Positions 8,963-18,565 of a stretch of 64,000 bases of DNA are shown here, in pieces. The notes under the pieces were generated by a model. That model was not told where the DNA came from. It worked only from the letters and a program-made list of their open reading frames with translations, and did not search any database. The position numbers and the translations under genes are program-made. The stretch is from Ascarosepion bandense (Eukaryota; Mollusca; Cephalopoda; Sepiida; Sepiidae): the NCBI GenBank assembly GCA_037127315.1, contig JBBBDQ010001616.1, positions 1,513,001-1,577,000 of the forward strand, given 5' to 3'. The first letter of the stretch is position 1. Every line of letters starts with the position of its first letter.

Positions 8963-9898
8963 AGATAAAGCTCTTGAAAAGATGAAACAGCGCTGGCAAG
9001 ACAAACCTCTGCATGGCCAATATCCAGTACGTGCCAATAAATCCAATGTTGACAAAGTTAATACTCCTCGATGGTTACGTGCATCTGGATTAAAGTCTGA
9101 AACTGAAGGATTTATACTTGCAGCACAAGACCAAAGTCTTTTCACGAGAAACTTTCAGGCAAATATTATGCATAATAATATGGATCCAAAATGCAGGTTT
9201 TGTGATAAACACCAAGAAACAATAGACCACCTAATCTCCGGCTGCTCTGTGCTTGCCCCAAACGAATATAAAAATCGCCACGATAGAGTTGGGCAATATT
9301 TACATTGGACAATGTGCAAACATTATGGAAAAGCTGTAAACAAACACTGGTATGAACATCATCCAGCACCGGTTACAGAAATAGAAGATGTAACCATTCT
9401 ATGGGATTACACCATCTACACAGACAGAAAAATTGAAGCAAACAGGCCAGACATTATTGTTAAAAACCAGAAGGAGAAAACTTGTCTATTAATTGATATG
9501 GCTTGTCTAGCGGATTGTAACATAGCAAACAAGGAATTTGAAAAACTGTCAAAATATAAAGACCTGGAAATTGAAATAGAAAAAATGTGGAAATTGAAAA
9601 CAAGAGTTGTGCCAGTGATAGTAGGTGCACTTGGAATGATAAAAAATGGAACAAAACAACACATTGAAAGAATCCCTAGAAACCCCAGCTTAAGAGATAT
9701 ACAAAAAATTGTCTTATTAAGTACAGCCCACACACTAAGGAAAACTATCTATGTAATGCTGGAGATGATAGGGAAGATAGAAAAACATGAAATGGAGCCA
9801 TAACAACACGCCACTACCTGCCTTAGGTCTCCCCGCAGACTTGGTTGGTAGTGAGACCAAAGCAGAAATCGAAATATGATGAAAAATGACATAATAAT
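8957..9898 (+). mobile_element. R4/Dong-clade LINE, 5'-truncated
   Basis: TAA repeats flank both sides (8821-8962 and 9893-9914), as expected for Dong elements, which insert into TAA repeats. Only the C-terminal part of the single ORF and a short 3' UTR remain. The UTR (about 9804-9892) holds a possible stem-loop with GGTCTC near 9826 and GAGACC near 9853. Confidence 0.8.
8982..9803 (+). CDS. C-terminal region of R4/Dong LINE protein with restriction-like endonuclease
   Basis: An open 273-aa frame, the longest uninterrupted protein-like ORF in the window. It continues a few codons upstream of the ATG (KDKALEK) to a stop inside the TAA array. In order it shows a WLRASGLKSETEGFILAAQD segment typical of the linker after RT, a CCHC zinc motif (C71, C74, H83, C88), and the restriction-like endonuclease motif R-P-D at 155-157 with a second D at 172 (PD-X14-D), followed by KYKDLEIE. 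The family nicks its target for target-primed reverse transcription. The RT domain is absent, so this copy cannot move alone. It may simply be young rather than functional. R4/Dong assignment rests on recognised motifs plus the TAA context. Confidence 0.85.
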   Translation: MKQRWQDKPLHGQYPVRANKSNVDKVNTPRWLRASGLKSETEGFILAAQDQSLFTRNFQANIMHNNMDPKCRFCDKHQETIDHLISGCSVLAPNEYKNRHDRVGQYLHWTMCKHYGKAVNKHWYEHHPAPVTEIEDVTILWDYTIYTDRKIEANRPDIIVKNQKEKTCLLIDMACLADCNIANKEFEKLSKYKDLEIEIEKMWKLKTRVVPVIVGALGMIKNGTKQHIERIPRNPSLRDIQKIVLLSTAHTLRKTIYVMLEMIGKIEKHEMEP

Positions 9899-9936
9899 AA
9901 TAATAATAATAATAAACATATATACTTTTTTTTAAT

Positions 9937-10123
9937 CATATCACCCCAAGCAAGGCGGTGACGCCACTGATGCGCATGGGGCTACTTATGAGTAAAATGA
10001 TTGGAAAAGAGAAAGCCGGGAACCACATCCTAAACAGGGAGCAAGGGATGAGCCTCTTCACCTGTTCAAAAGACGTGGGTGGAGTGTGAACCGGGCAATA
10101 TTTAAGTCTGTCTACTCCAATTG
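9937..10123 (-). mobile_element. SINE-B monomer
   Basis: Minus strand: CAATTGGAGTAGACAGACTT, then GCCCGGTTCACACTCCACCC, GGCTCATCCCTTGCTCCCTG, GGCTTTCTCTTTTCCAAT and the LINE-shared tail GCATCAGTGGCGTCACCGCC followed by TTGCTTGGGGTGATATGATT. It is the most complete single copy and defines the 5' head. Confidence 0.85.
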
Positions 10124-10484
10124 TATATATATATATATAATAAAAATAATAATAAAATATTAATACATATAAAAAATAAATAATAATAAATCATAACATA
10201 TAATAAATAAATAAAAGATGTAAATATAAATATAAGCTAGTACCTGGCTAAAACTATTAACAGTAATTGTTGAGTGCAAAAAAAATACTTAAGGCAATAA
10301 ATAGATCACAATTTATAATAGAAAATAAATATAAAATCGCATAAGAAGAAAGATGATAGAGTAAGAGTAAATTATCAACATAGTAAGATTTATACAATAA
10401 AATGTTTACAATTGCTATAGTTTTATATCTTAGATTTAGTAATACTAACAGGTTGTAAGTTTAATTCTTTAATATGTGTAACGT
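10124..10484. other. AT-rich sequence, nothing recognised
   Basis: Low-complexity AAATAATAAAT-type sequence with a short TA run at 10,125. Confidence 0.5.
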
Positions 10485-11312
10485 TCACTGCTAGGAAGGT
10501 TGAGTCACTGTATCACGCTAGGATGGTTTTTCCGCCTGAATCCATCTTGCATATATACAAATCAACCATCCGTGCGTGCATGGAATACTGCTGTCATATA
10601 TGGTCAGGCGCCCTCGCTGTTCATCTCAGTGTTCTTGATAGGCTCCAAAGGAGAATCAGTAATGTGATAGGTACCGACTTGGCGGCTCGACTCCAGCCAC
10701 TTCCCCACCGACGGGATGTAGCTTCCCTCTGTCTGTTCTATAAATATTTTCATGGCTTTTGTTCCGACGAACTTAACTCTTCTGGTGCCACTGCCACAGG
10801 TGTTTACTCGTGCAACCAGACTAGCAGCTGGGTCCTACCCATTCACAGTTAGATCAATCAAATGCAGACGGCAATTCTACTCCAGCAGCTTCTTTTCTCT
10901 CACTTCCCACCTGTGGAACTCTCTTCCATATTCTTGCTTTCCTGACGGCTACAACCTACAGGAATTTATTTGCAATGTTAATACCCATCTCTTAACCACT
11001 TGACTCTAGTTCTTTCTACATCACCCTGTGTATCCTTTCTTTTCTCTCTACCTTTGCAACTGTCATCACACCTGTATTCCCATCCTTCTCTTGCTCATTT
11101 CCCTGACATCTCTTGTAACTGGTTCATTTTTCTCTTTACTCTCCTTCTATCTAATCCTTTTCTCTTATGTAGCCAAATGCGCATCAGTGGCGTTACCGCC
11201 TTGCTTGAGGTGAAACAATTATATATATATATATATATATATATACAAAAAATAAATCTAAGTAAGAGCCAACAGACCTACCTGGCGTTTGCTTTGGGTG
11301 AAACGATTAATT
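10485..11312 (+). pseudogene. CR1/Jockey-like LINE, RT C-terminus and 3' UTR
   Basis: The translation gives ESILHIYKSTIRACMEYCCH, IWSGALAVHLSVLDRLQRRI and HRRDVASLCLFYKYFHGFCS, the thumb/connection region after the RT palm. After a -1 type frameshift near 10,780 it continues LVPLPQVFTRATRLAAGSYP and SHLWNSLPYSCFPDGYNLQE to a stop at about 11,003. The 3' UTR ends in GCATCAGTGGCGTTACCGCC and TTGCTTGAGGTGAAACAATT followed by TA repeats (to 11,245). A second tail-like block, CTGGCGTTTGCTTTGGGTGA, sits at 11,282-11,301. The element is 5'-truncated and frameshifted. Confidence 0.85.
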
Positions 11313-12090
11313 TTAAAAAATTACTGTAGTTCCATACCTTTGATTTAGTAATATGTTATTTTTCATGTACTTATAATTTTAATTTTCTCTTGCAAACAGA
11401 GGAAACATGGTTCATTCACCGGTTTAGAAATTCTAGCTTGTTTGAGAATTTTCCCATTTAACTTTAGGGGTTCTATTCTTCTCTTTTAACTTCCAAAAAT
11501 ATTTAAAAAGTGATGTCATATTTCATTTCTCCTTATTATTAAAAGATGAAAGATGATTGTAAAATCGTTTTTTTTTTTTAATGGTTTATTGTATTAACAA
11601 TGTAAACTTTAGTAACCCTTGGGTTTTCTAATGATGAAATTGAGCACATAAAAGCAAGTGATTTAGTTATGCACTTGTTAGATAAAAGACATTGGTCGGG
11701 ATTTCTACAATTGCATAAGTTTTTACTATGGGGCAAATTGAAATGAATAGTAGAATTACTATTGGTATTCCTTTCAGGGTCTTCTCAATTACATTTCCAC
11801 TGATTTTTGTTATTACTTTCAACTTTATATTTAGTGGATACACGTGCGCGGGCTGATACATGTAAAAAATCGGGGCGTCTATTTCGAACACGGTTTACCA
11901 CTAAAAATAACGTTTCAATATATATAGATGTAGATATAGATATATAGGTATAGATATATATATTTCATTGAAGCATAGATGTAACGCATCTCACAGCGCC
12001 TTTGATATGTTTTTGCTACCGCCTCTTTCTATTTAGCTGATGTAACGACAGGGTGTAACGTGAACGCTAACTCTGTAACGAAGAAACGCA
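11313..12090. other. No gene recognised
   Basis: AT-rich, with poly-T near 11,570 and degenerate TATAGA repeats at 11,920-11,965. Nothing protein-like seen. Confidence 0.4.
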
Positions 12091-12111
12091 AATAATAATA
12101 ATAATAATAAT
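12091..12111. repeat. (TAA)n tract at the 5' edge of a Dong fragment
   Basis: Seven TAA units directly precede the RT fragment, the same context as the Dong copy at 9 kb. Confidence 0.85.
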
Positions 12112-13285
12112 GGATTTTAAAGACTTTAAATATATACAAGATATCATCAATTTCATCAAACAATGCATGTCGATATGGAAAACAACCCTTTACCTCAATC
12201 ATATAAATGGAACCTCTAAGTCTGGTGAAATTAATATCAAAAGAGATATATTTCAAGGTGATTCTTTGTCTCCCTTACTATTCTGCATATCATTAACAGC
12301 ACTAAACAGTTAACTTAATAAGACAGAATGTGGTTATAAAATAGCCCAAAAGAAAATAAGCCATCTATTTTACATGGATGACTTAAATTCGTATGCTAAG
12401 AATGATAATGAGCTGGAAGGTCTTCTACAAACTGTAAAATGCTTCAGCAAAGGCACTGGAATGAAATTCAATTTAAATGAATGTGCTAAAGCCACAGTTT
12501 TACCTGGAACACAAGAAACATCCTCAATTAACTTAGACCCTGCTGTAACAATAAAAGAATTAAAGCCAGAAGAAGCTTATAAATACCTAGGTGTAAATGA
12601 GAGTGAAAACATTCACCATAAAAAGATGAAAGAAATAATGCGTAAAGAGTACTATAGAAGGCTACGACTGATATTAAAAACTGAATTGAATTCTCAGAAC
12701 AGAATTATGGCCTTGCAATCTCAGTTGTCCAATATAGTTTTTTAAACTGGACTCTAAACGACATCAAGCGAATGGATTCTAAAACAAGAAAGCTTCTTTC
12801 TAAGCATAAGATAAATCATCCAACGGCTGGTGTAGACCGTCTATCAGTCAGTTAAGTGCCATACGTGATACCCGCTTGGGCGATCATGTATCGAAAGAGA
12901 CATGACTGACTGGGCAGAAAATTATCCCGCAGTAGGTTGCCATTGCTTTCTGCGGTAGACTGTTTGCCGACTAAGGCTATAGAACCTGCTATTTAACCCA
13001 TAACTGGAAGGAAGAGACAGATTAATACCTTTCCCAAGGGTGTTTGCGCGTAAATGAATACAATGGATTCAACTGGAATTCGAACTCGGCTCCACGGTTT
13101 CTCGTTCCGAGCCGATATCCACTGTACCACAACGCACATCCGTCTATACATACCCCGTAAAGAAGGTGGAAGAGGTCTTATTCAGCTAGAATTGTCATAC
13201 AAGACAACAACTATTGGCTTACTAACACATAGAAACAACAAAGGACTGGATGATACAATTAGTAAGGCAACATGAAGAAAGAAAG
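12110..13285 (+). pseudogene. R4/Dong-clade LINE, reverse transcriptase fragment split by a SINE
   Basis: Reads FIKQCMSIWKTTLYLNHING, then GDSLSPLLFCISLTALN and a stop near 12,311. In the next part come ISHLFYMDDLNSYAKND (the YMDD catalytic box at about 12,370), GMKFNLNECAKATVLPGTQE, EAYKYLGVNE and KEYYRRLRLILKTELNS. A frameshift at about 12,740 leads to NWTLNDIKRMDSKTRKLLSK. The frame is interrupted by a SINE at 12,845-13,139 and resumes as YIPRKEGGRGLIQLELSYKT to about 13,275. Joining across the SINE restores continuity (VDR-LYIPR). At least one stop, one frameshift and the insertion make it dead. Confidence 0.85.
12845..13139 (-). mobile_element. tRNA-derived SINE ('SINE-A'), full unit with target-site duplication
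   Basis: Flanked by CCGTCTAT at 12,837-12,844 and 13,140-13,147, an 8-bp target-site duplication. On the minus strand the head reads GTTGTGGTACAGTGGATATC (A-box like TGGTACAGTGGAT) and GAGCCGAGTTCGAATTCCAG (B-box like). The body reads AATGGCAACCTACTGCGGGA and TCTGCCCAGTCAGTCATGTC, and the end is GTATCACGTATGGCACTTAA followed by CTGACTG. No A-rich tail is present. The conserved middle may correspond to the central domain described for cephalopod SINEs, which is an inference without alignment. Confidence 0.85.
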
Positions 13286-13319
13286 AAAAATAGGATAGGG
13301 AGACGTGGAAGGCCTTGAC

Positions 13320-13615
13320 CGCAATATCGCATATGTTATCCGCTGCTTTCCTCTGTCTCTTTTTCCCTCTCCAAGCCCTCCTTCCTCATTGTCTGTCCCA
13401 GGAACTTCAGTTGTTTATTCCTGATGCTCAATATTAATTTCCTTTTCGTTTCCATTCTTTCCAACACCTCATCATTGCTTGCCTGCTCGGTCCACGATAT
13501 CCGCAGCATCCTTCTGCAGAACCCTATTTCAGCTGCTCCAAGTTTTTTCTTCATGTTTGTTGATATTGTCCAACATCCACTGGCATATTGAAGAACTGAC
13601 ATCACATAGCAGAGT
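13320..13615 (-). pseudogene. RTE-like LINE fragment
   Basis: Minus strand: MSVLQYASGCWTISTNMKKK, GAAEIGFCRRMLRISWTEQA, NDEVLERMETKRKLILSIRN and LKFLGQTMRKEGLE. Same family as 2.1, 5.6, 37.7 and 49.3 kb. It lacks both the RT palm and the final 3' segment. Confidence 0.85.
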
Positions 13616-14347
13616 CAGTCATCCAAAACATTTGAAAGGATCGTTCGTTATTATCTGAAGTTAATGGCCCGATTAAACGAAGTATTTGTCTCAGTCAGTT
13701 GAGCTGGAGTTTTCTTTTTCTTTTTTTTTTTCTTTTTTGTTTGTTTGTTTTTTCGTGTGTTTTTTTTTTCTCTCGCTGTTATTTTTTTTTTTCCACCGGC
13801 AAAAGGAAGCCAGGTCACCGAGGCGTAAACGACAAATGAGCATTTTTTTTAAAGAAATTTATAATCACTTTTTCCCCAGTTATGTGTCATCATTTAGCAG
13901 CCGTGAATTTTTCCAAAAGTATTTTTTCATTTCTATCTTGAAACAATCTGATAATATCGAAAAGCTATTTGTTTCCTTAGGCGAAACGATCAGGGTTTAG
14001 ATAATAAAGGAACACACACACCTATATATATATATATATATATTAATTGTTTAATTACTTAGTTTTTGTTATAATAAAATTAGACCATTGCACATTTGTA
14101 TTAAAAAGTGTTCAATACAATTATATTGTAGAACCTTTGAATATTCTTCATTTGTAAACGAGTTATTACGCGACCTAGGTTTCTACCATATCGTGTCTTT
14201 AGGCGATTTGCAATGACTGATTTTACCGTTCATTGTTTTTTTTAAGAACGCTTACGTAACGGTGTTTTTTGTTTTTTGAATGTTCGCGTGACGAGAAATT
14301 TTTAAACGCGCAATTTTAAAAATTACAAGAATTTATAACATTTCCAT
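13616..14347. other. T-rich spacer and probable Penelope 3' UTR
   Basis: Poly-T/TTTG-rich at 13,705-13,800 and a TA tract at 14,024-14,043. From about 14,150 the sequence lies just 3' of the Penelope endonuclease fragment and may be its 3' UTR. Confidence 0.4.
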
Positions 14348-14779
14348 TCATGGTTGTATAAACCTAATAAGAATTTTTTTAGTATGGTTACACTTAGTCA
14401 TAATTTCTGTCTTTTCATTCAATAGTACATTTTTGCTTGGAAATAGCATAATCGCTAAATTTTCTTTCTGGCACAGTCTACATATTTTGCCACCGTTGTA
14501 AGGTTTGGATGTTTTCACTATACTCCACGTTATGTCTGGGTTTTTTCCATATTTTGATTTCAACTTCCACAGGTGGCTAGCCAATTTTGTACAGTTTTTT
14601 AAGTTTTCTATTTTGAATGTAAACTTGTGGTTGAACCACCTGGTCTTAAAGGTATCTTTGGTTGATCCCAAATATGTTTTATTTTGACCATTTAAGTCAT
14701 GTACTTTTACTTTGTAGATGACATCTTTTACTACCAATATTTTATCGAATCTGATCAAAAACCGATATTCTGCCATCAA
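14348..14779 (-). pseudogene. Penelope-like element, GIY-YIG endonuclease domain
   Basis: 143-aa open frame. IYKVKV (residues 21-26) and TYLGST (35-40) correspond to the GIY and YIG motifs. R47 in the FKTRWFNH motif and E122 or E125 in LNEKTE correspond to the catalytic Arg and acidic residue. A segment with three cysteines (CRLCQKENLA plus C131) follows the WKLKSKYGKNPDITWSIV block. These features match the C-terminal endonuclease of Penelope-like retroelements. Upstream on the minus strand (above 14,790) the sequence changes to other repeats, so the RT part is missing. The open frame is intact but cannot act alone. Confidence 0.85.
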
Positions 14780-14924
14780 TATAGCTCACATTCTTCAAAT
14801 TTACTGCCGATGGGTACGATAAGTTTTCATCGAAATACTTAGGTTAGTTTATCCTTGGATGACTTATTTGACTCCAATATTGGAAATCGATACCCCGATA
14901 TCCTATCGAGTCTGATAAAAATTT

Positions 14925-15260
14925 GGTTTTCGGCACTTTTATTTTGCTTTTTGTTTCGGGTTTTGCTCTAAGTAGATAAAACTGTAGTTCGTAGTCTCAG
15001 CAATGATACCATTTACTCAGAGGACTTATTTAGCCTTCAAAATTCAGTTTTCGACGGAAAACTTATTTGACATTGATACCAGAAATCAAAATTTGACTTA
15101 CATCCATTCATTTTTCTTTCAATCTACAGTTTCGATTTGACTGGAAACAACTATTGCTTTTTAGTCTTTCGTACCAACGTCGAAAAAGATCTGAGTTCTA
15201 GGACCATGGATTAGTTTTAAAGCTTCCATTATACCCAAGCAATGCCGGGCTATACTGCTA

Positions 15261-15261
<1 letters not shown>
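14925..15261 (+). mobile_element. Helitron 3' half
   Basis: From TTTTATTTTGCTTTTTGTTT to the terminal CAATGCCGGGCTATACTG and CTAG (15,258-15,261), followed by T of a long TA tract. The 5' half is absent; sequence at 14,780-14,925 is not recognised except for short Helitron-like pieces (GAAATCGATACCCCGAT). Confidence 0.7.

Positions 15262-15314
<53 letters not shown>
15262..15314. repeat. (TA)n microsatellite
   Basis: About 26 TA units abutting the Helitron 3' end. Confidence 0.95.
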
Positions 15315-15320
<6 letters not shown>

Positions 15321-15659
15321 TGGATTAAATCCGACATATTTTTACTTTATTGACTATGTTATTTCTGCTATATATTTCGAGAATCAGGACGATAAGTGTT
15401 CAGAAGCACTATTCGGTCTTAGTTTGATCAGGAAGTTCTACTTGATCAAGGAACGTCATATCTAATGACGGATTCAACTAGGAGACGCAGGTTCAAATAC
15501 AGCTGGTGGTCACATATTTGTCTGACAAGATTTATAGAATCTACTCACCGTAGATATAAATAAATATCCATTTTAAGAGATAAAAAAACAACAGTACATC
15601 AACTCAGATATGAGTAACCTTTAAGAATAACGCTTACACAAATAAATTAAAATAACGTT
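15315..15659. other. No feature recognised
   Basis: Mixed sequence between two Helitron parts; no coding signal or known repeat identified. Confidence 0.4.
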
Positions 15660-15759
15660 TAAACAAACTGTGAAGTTTGGTGAGAATCGGATAAAAATTG
15701 TGGATTTGTATAAAGGACATACAGACAGATAAACAGATACACAAACAAACATCTTGCCT

Positions 15760-15814
<55 letters not shown>

Positions 15815-16120
15815 GATTTTCTGCACTATTGTAAGAACTGCAATCTTGAAAAATCTGAATATCGTTTTTCATGTCTTAGTCTATGAGTGTATCAAATTTG
15901 ATTAAAATTGGACCACTCCTTCTATAACCCGATTTTTTCGGTTATCGATTTTCGATATTTATCGGGGGTACCTCGACACAAAACCTAGCTAAGAACACTC
16001 GCAGACGCTTATAGTACAACTGTGTAAATTTTCAAGAAATCGGTTCAGCCATTTCGGAGTCTATAGGTAATGGATACACACACACACAGACACACACACA
16101 CACAGACAAATAAGTTTAGA
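15660..16120 (-). mobile_element. Helitron 5' part with inner TA tract
   Basis: Minus strand starts TCTAAACTTATT at 16,120 and passes through a TG-rich segment, CGGAGTCTATAGG, TATCGGGGGTACC and the conserved inner (TA)n (15,763-15,811). It then enters the AGGCAAGATGTTTGTTTGTG module and ATCCGATTCTCACCAAACTT. The 3' hairpin and CTAG terminus are missing. Confidence 0.75.
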
Positions 16121-16535
16121 TATACATATATATATATATATATACAAAGATTTAAGATATAACTAAAACATATCTGTAAAATGACATTCTGGATAAATAC
16201 TAAAGGAAAATTTATCATTCTAAATATTCGAAAATAGAATGGTTCTTTTGTAATTATTACTTTGCAAAATGTTACAATGCAAGGAAGCAAAGATGAACTC
16301 GTCCGAATCACCCTAAACTTTCTTCATTCTTTCAGTGATGAAACTGCAAGTTGGATAATTATTAAATATTTGTAAATTCATTTGATGCATATTTTATTGT
16401 GCAGTATTAACAAAAGAACCATTCTATTTTCACTTGCAATTATTCACTTGGCAATAAATACTAAAAATTGGTATGAAATACATCATTTTTTTAAAAACAC
16501 TGGGGTGGCGTAATAATTATGGCCAGTAGTGTATA

Positions 16536-16540
<5 letters not shown>
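16121..16540. repeat. Segment with 21-bp perfect inverted repeat; possible mariner-type remnant
   Basis: GAAAATAGAATGGTTCTTTT(G) at 16,230-16,250 is exactly inverted at 16,411-16,431. At 16,502-16,530 the block GGCGTAATAATTATGGCCAG has the look of a Tc1/mariner terminus, but no partner end was found. No coding sequence. Confidence 0.4.
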
Positions 16541-16544
<4 letters not shown>

Positions 16545-16567
<23 letters not shown>

Positions 16568-17090
16568 AAGTTATTTATAAATGGAATGTTGTCTCTGTGT
16601 GTGTATGTGCCTGTGTGTGTGTGTGTGTCCGTTACCTATAGACTCCGAAACGGCTGAAACGATTTTCTTGAAAATTGACATAGTTGTACTATAAGCGTCT
16701 ACGAGTGTTCTTAGCTATGTTTTGTGTCGAGGTACCCCCGATAAATATTGAAAATCGATAATTGAAAAAATCGGGTTATAAAAGGAGTGGTCCGATTTTA
16801 ATCAAATTTTATACACTCATAGACAAAAACATAAGAAACGATATTCAAAGGTTTCAAGGTTTCAGTTCTTAGAATAGTGCAGAAAATCGATAATATATAT
16901 ATATAAAAGGCAAGATGTTTGTGTGTGTGTCTGTTTATCTGTCTGTATGTCCTTTATCCAAATCTACAATTTTTATCCGTTTCTCACCAAACTTCACACA
17001 AATATTCTTTAGGCTGAGTCTGAGCTCCAGGACCTTGGTTTAGTTTTAAAGCTTTCATTACACCCGAGCAACGTCGGGCGATACTGCTAG
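16545..17090 (+). mobile_element. Helitron copy
   Basis: The 5' end is slightly decayed (GTTATTTATAAATGGAATGT at about 16,569), after TA repeats. The body includes ACTCCGAAACGGCTGAAACG and CGAGGTACCCCCGATAAATA, then a short TA tract and AGGCAAGATGTTTGTGTG. The 3' end is CACCCGAGCAACGTCGGG, CGATACTG, CTAG (17,087-17,090), followed by T. The segment AAATATTCTTTAGGCTGAGT marks a shorter subfamily lacking the CAGCCCTTTTATTTTAG half. Confidence 0.75.
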
Positions 17091-17439
17091 TGTATACATA
17101 TTTATATAAAAGTCTATTTTTATACTTCAATAGTTTTTTAGCTTAATTTGGGGGGGTAACTATTTGTCCATAGCTGGGACCCCCTAACAAGTGCTACCAC
17201 CCCGGGTCGGGGTGGACCTGGGAGCAACAGCAATTAAGAAGTGGTTCCATGCTCCTCACAATCTCCCAATTAGAGGCCTTGTTGCCGGATGCAGTTTACC
17301 GTCATACCCAGGACCAGAAGAAAAGAGGAAAAAAGAAATACGTAAAGAAGAAGTTGGAGAGAAATCAGATTGAATTAGAAAGAGGGTGGAAATCTAGAAG
17401 ATGGAGAAGGAGAAAAAGTGGTTAAAAGTGTATTAATAT
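17091..17439. other. GC-richer spacer, not recognised
   Basis: 17,160-17,330 is unusually GC-rich for this window (ACCACCCCGGGTCGGGGTGG is self-complementary). It looks like the edge of an unidentified repeat; no convincing protein. Confidence 0.35.
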
Positions 17440-17660
17440 TGAGAGGAAAAAGGGTGAAGAAAAGAGAGAGAGAGAGAGAGAGAAAATCGAGAAGAAGAAG
17501 AAGAAGAAGTAGAAGAAGAAGAAGAAGAAGTAGAAGAAGAAGAAGTAGAAGAAGAAGTAGAAGAAGAAGAAGAAGAAGTAGAAGTAGAAGAAGAAGAAGA
17601 AGAAGAAGAAGTAGAAGAAGAAGAAGAAGAAGTAAGAAGAAGAAGAAGAAGAAGAAGTAG

Positions 17661-17693
<33 letters not shown>

Positions 17694-17963
17694 AAGAAGA
17701 AGAAGAAGATTTAGAAGAAAAAGTAGAAGAAGTAGAAGAAGAAGAAGAAGAAGAAGAAGTAGAAGAAGAAGTAGAAGAAGAAGAAGAAGAAGTAGAAGAA
17801 GAAGAAGAAGTAAAAGAAGAAGAAGAAGATTTAGAAGAAAAAGTAGAAGAAGTAGAAGAAGAAGAAGAAGAAGAAGAAGTAGAAGAAGAAGTAGAAGAAG
17901 AAGTAGAAGAAGTAGAAGAAGAAGAAGAAGTAGAAGAAGAAGAAGAAGTAGAAGAAGAAGAAG

Positions 17964-18013
<50 letters not shown>

Positions 18014-18045
18014 CTGAGAAAGAAGAGCAAAAAAAAAGAAGAAGT
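17440..18045. repeat. (GAA)n-type purine tract with GTA interruptions
   Basis: About 0.6 kb of GAAGAAGAA with recurrent GTA and occasional GAT/TTA triplets (a 120-bp block around 17,690-17,810 is nearly repeated at 17,810-17,930). Plus-strand purine content is almost complete. The long poly-Ser/Leu frames on the minus strand are by-products of the triplet repeat. Confidence 0.95.
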
Positions 18046-18565
18046 AAAAAGAGAAGGAAGCGAAAGAGAAGACGACGTCGAAGATGGAGGATGAGACGAA
18101 GAATGCCAGACGCCAAAGGGAACATCTGTGCCGGTTATGAATATAGAATAAAAAGATTTAAAAGAGGGCGGGAGCGGAAGAAAGAAGCAAATCAAAATTC
18201 ATCGACTTTTACCAAATAGCAAGTATAAACTTCAATCGAAATAGAAACAAAAATAAAACAGTCTTAAAAAGCGAACCTGAGCCGTACAAAGTTATGTGAA
18301 AGAACTATACTGGCAATATCCCTGGACCAAATCTCTTTCTGTTTGGCTTGTATTCGACAAATTCATAACAGACAGAGAGGTTGAAAACGGACAGACACGC
18401 AGTGAGTCAGATGCTCGGGCGAATGGAACGAACCGACCAACGAGCAGATACGTACATGTTACCCAGACACTAATTTTAGCTAAGAATTTTCTAAGCTTAC
18501 CTCAGTCGAACAGAACACATGTGCAAAGCCTAGCCAGTGAGAATCAAATTCTCCTACCAACTTTT
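18046..18565. other. No gene recognised
   Basis: Purine-rich flank, then mixed sequence. A 98-codon open frame at 18,296-18,592 has no recognisable motif and runs into the SINE. Confidence 0.4.

Noticed and set aside
12845..13139. tRNA gene at the A/B-box-like segments
   Set aside because: It is the head of a repeated SINE; no cloverleaf or anticodon arm could be drawn.
17160..17330. GC-rich block as a CpG-island promoter
   Set aside because: Short, isolated, no adjoining gene; more like the edge of an unidentified repeat.
17422..18195. Long Ser/Leu/Phe open frames opposite the GAA tract (257 and 230 codons)
   Set aside because: Direct translation of a triplet repeat; no protein-like complexity.
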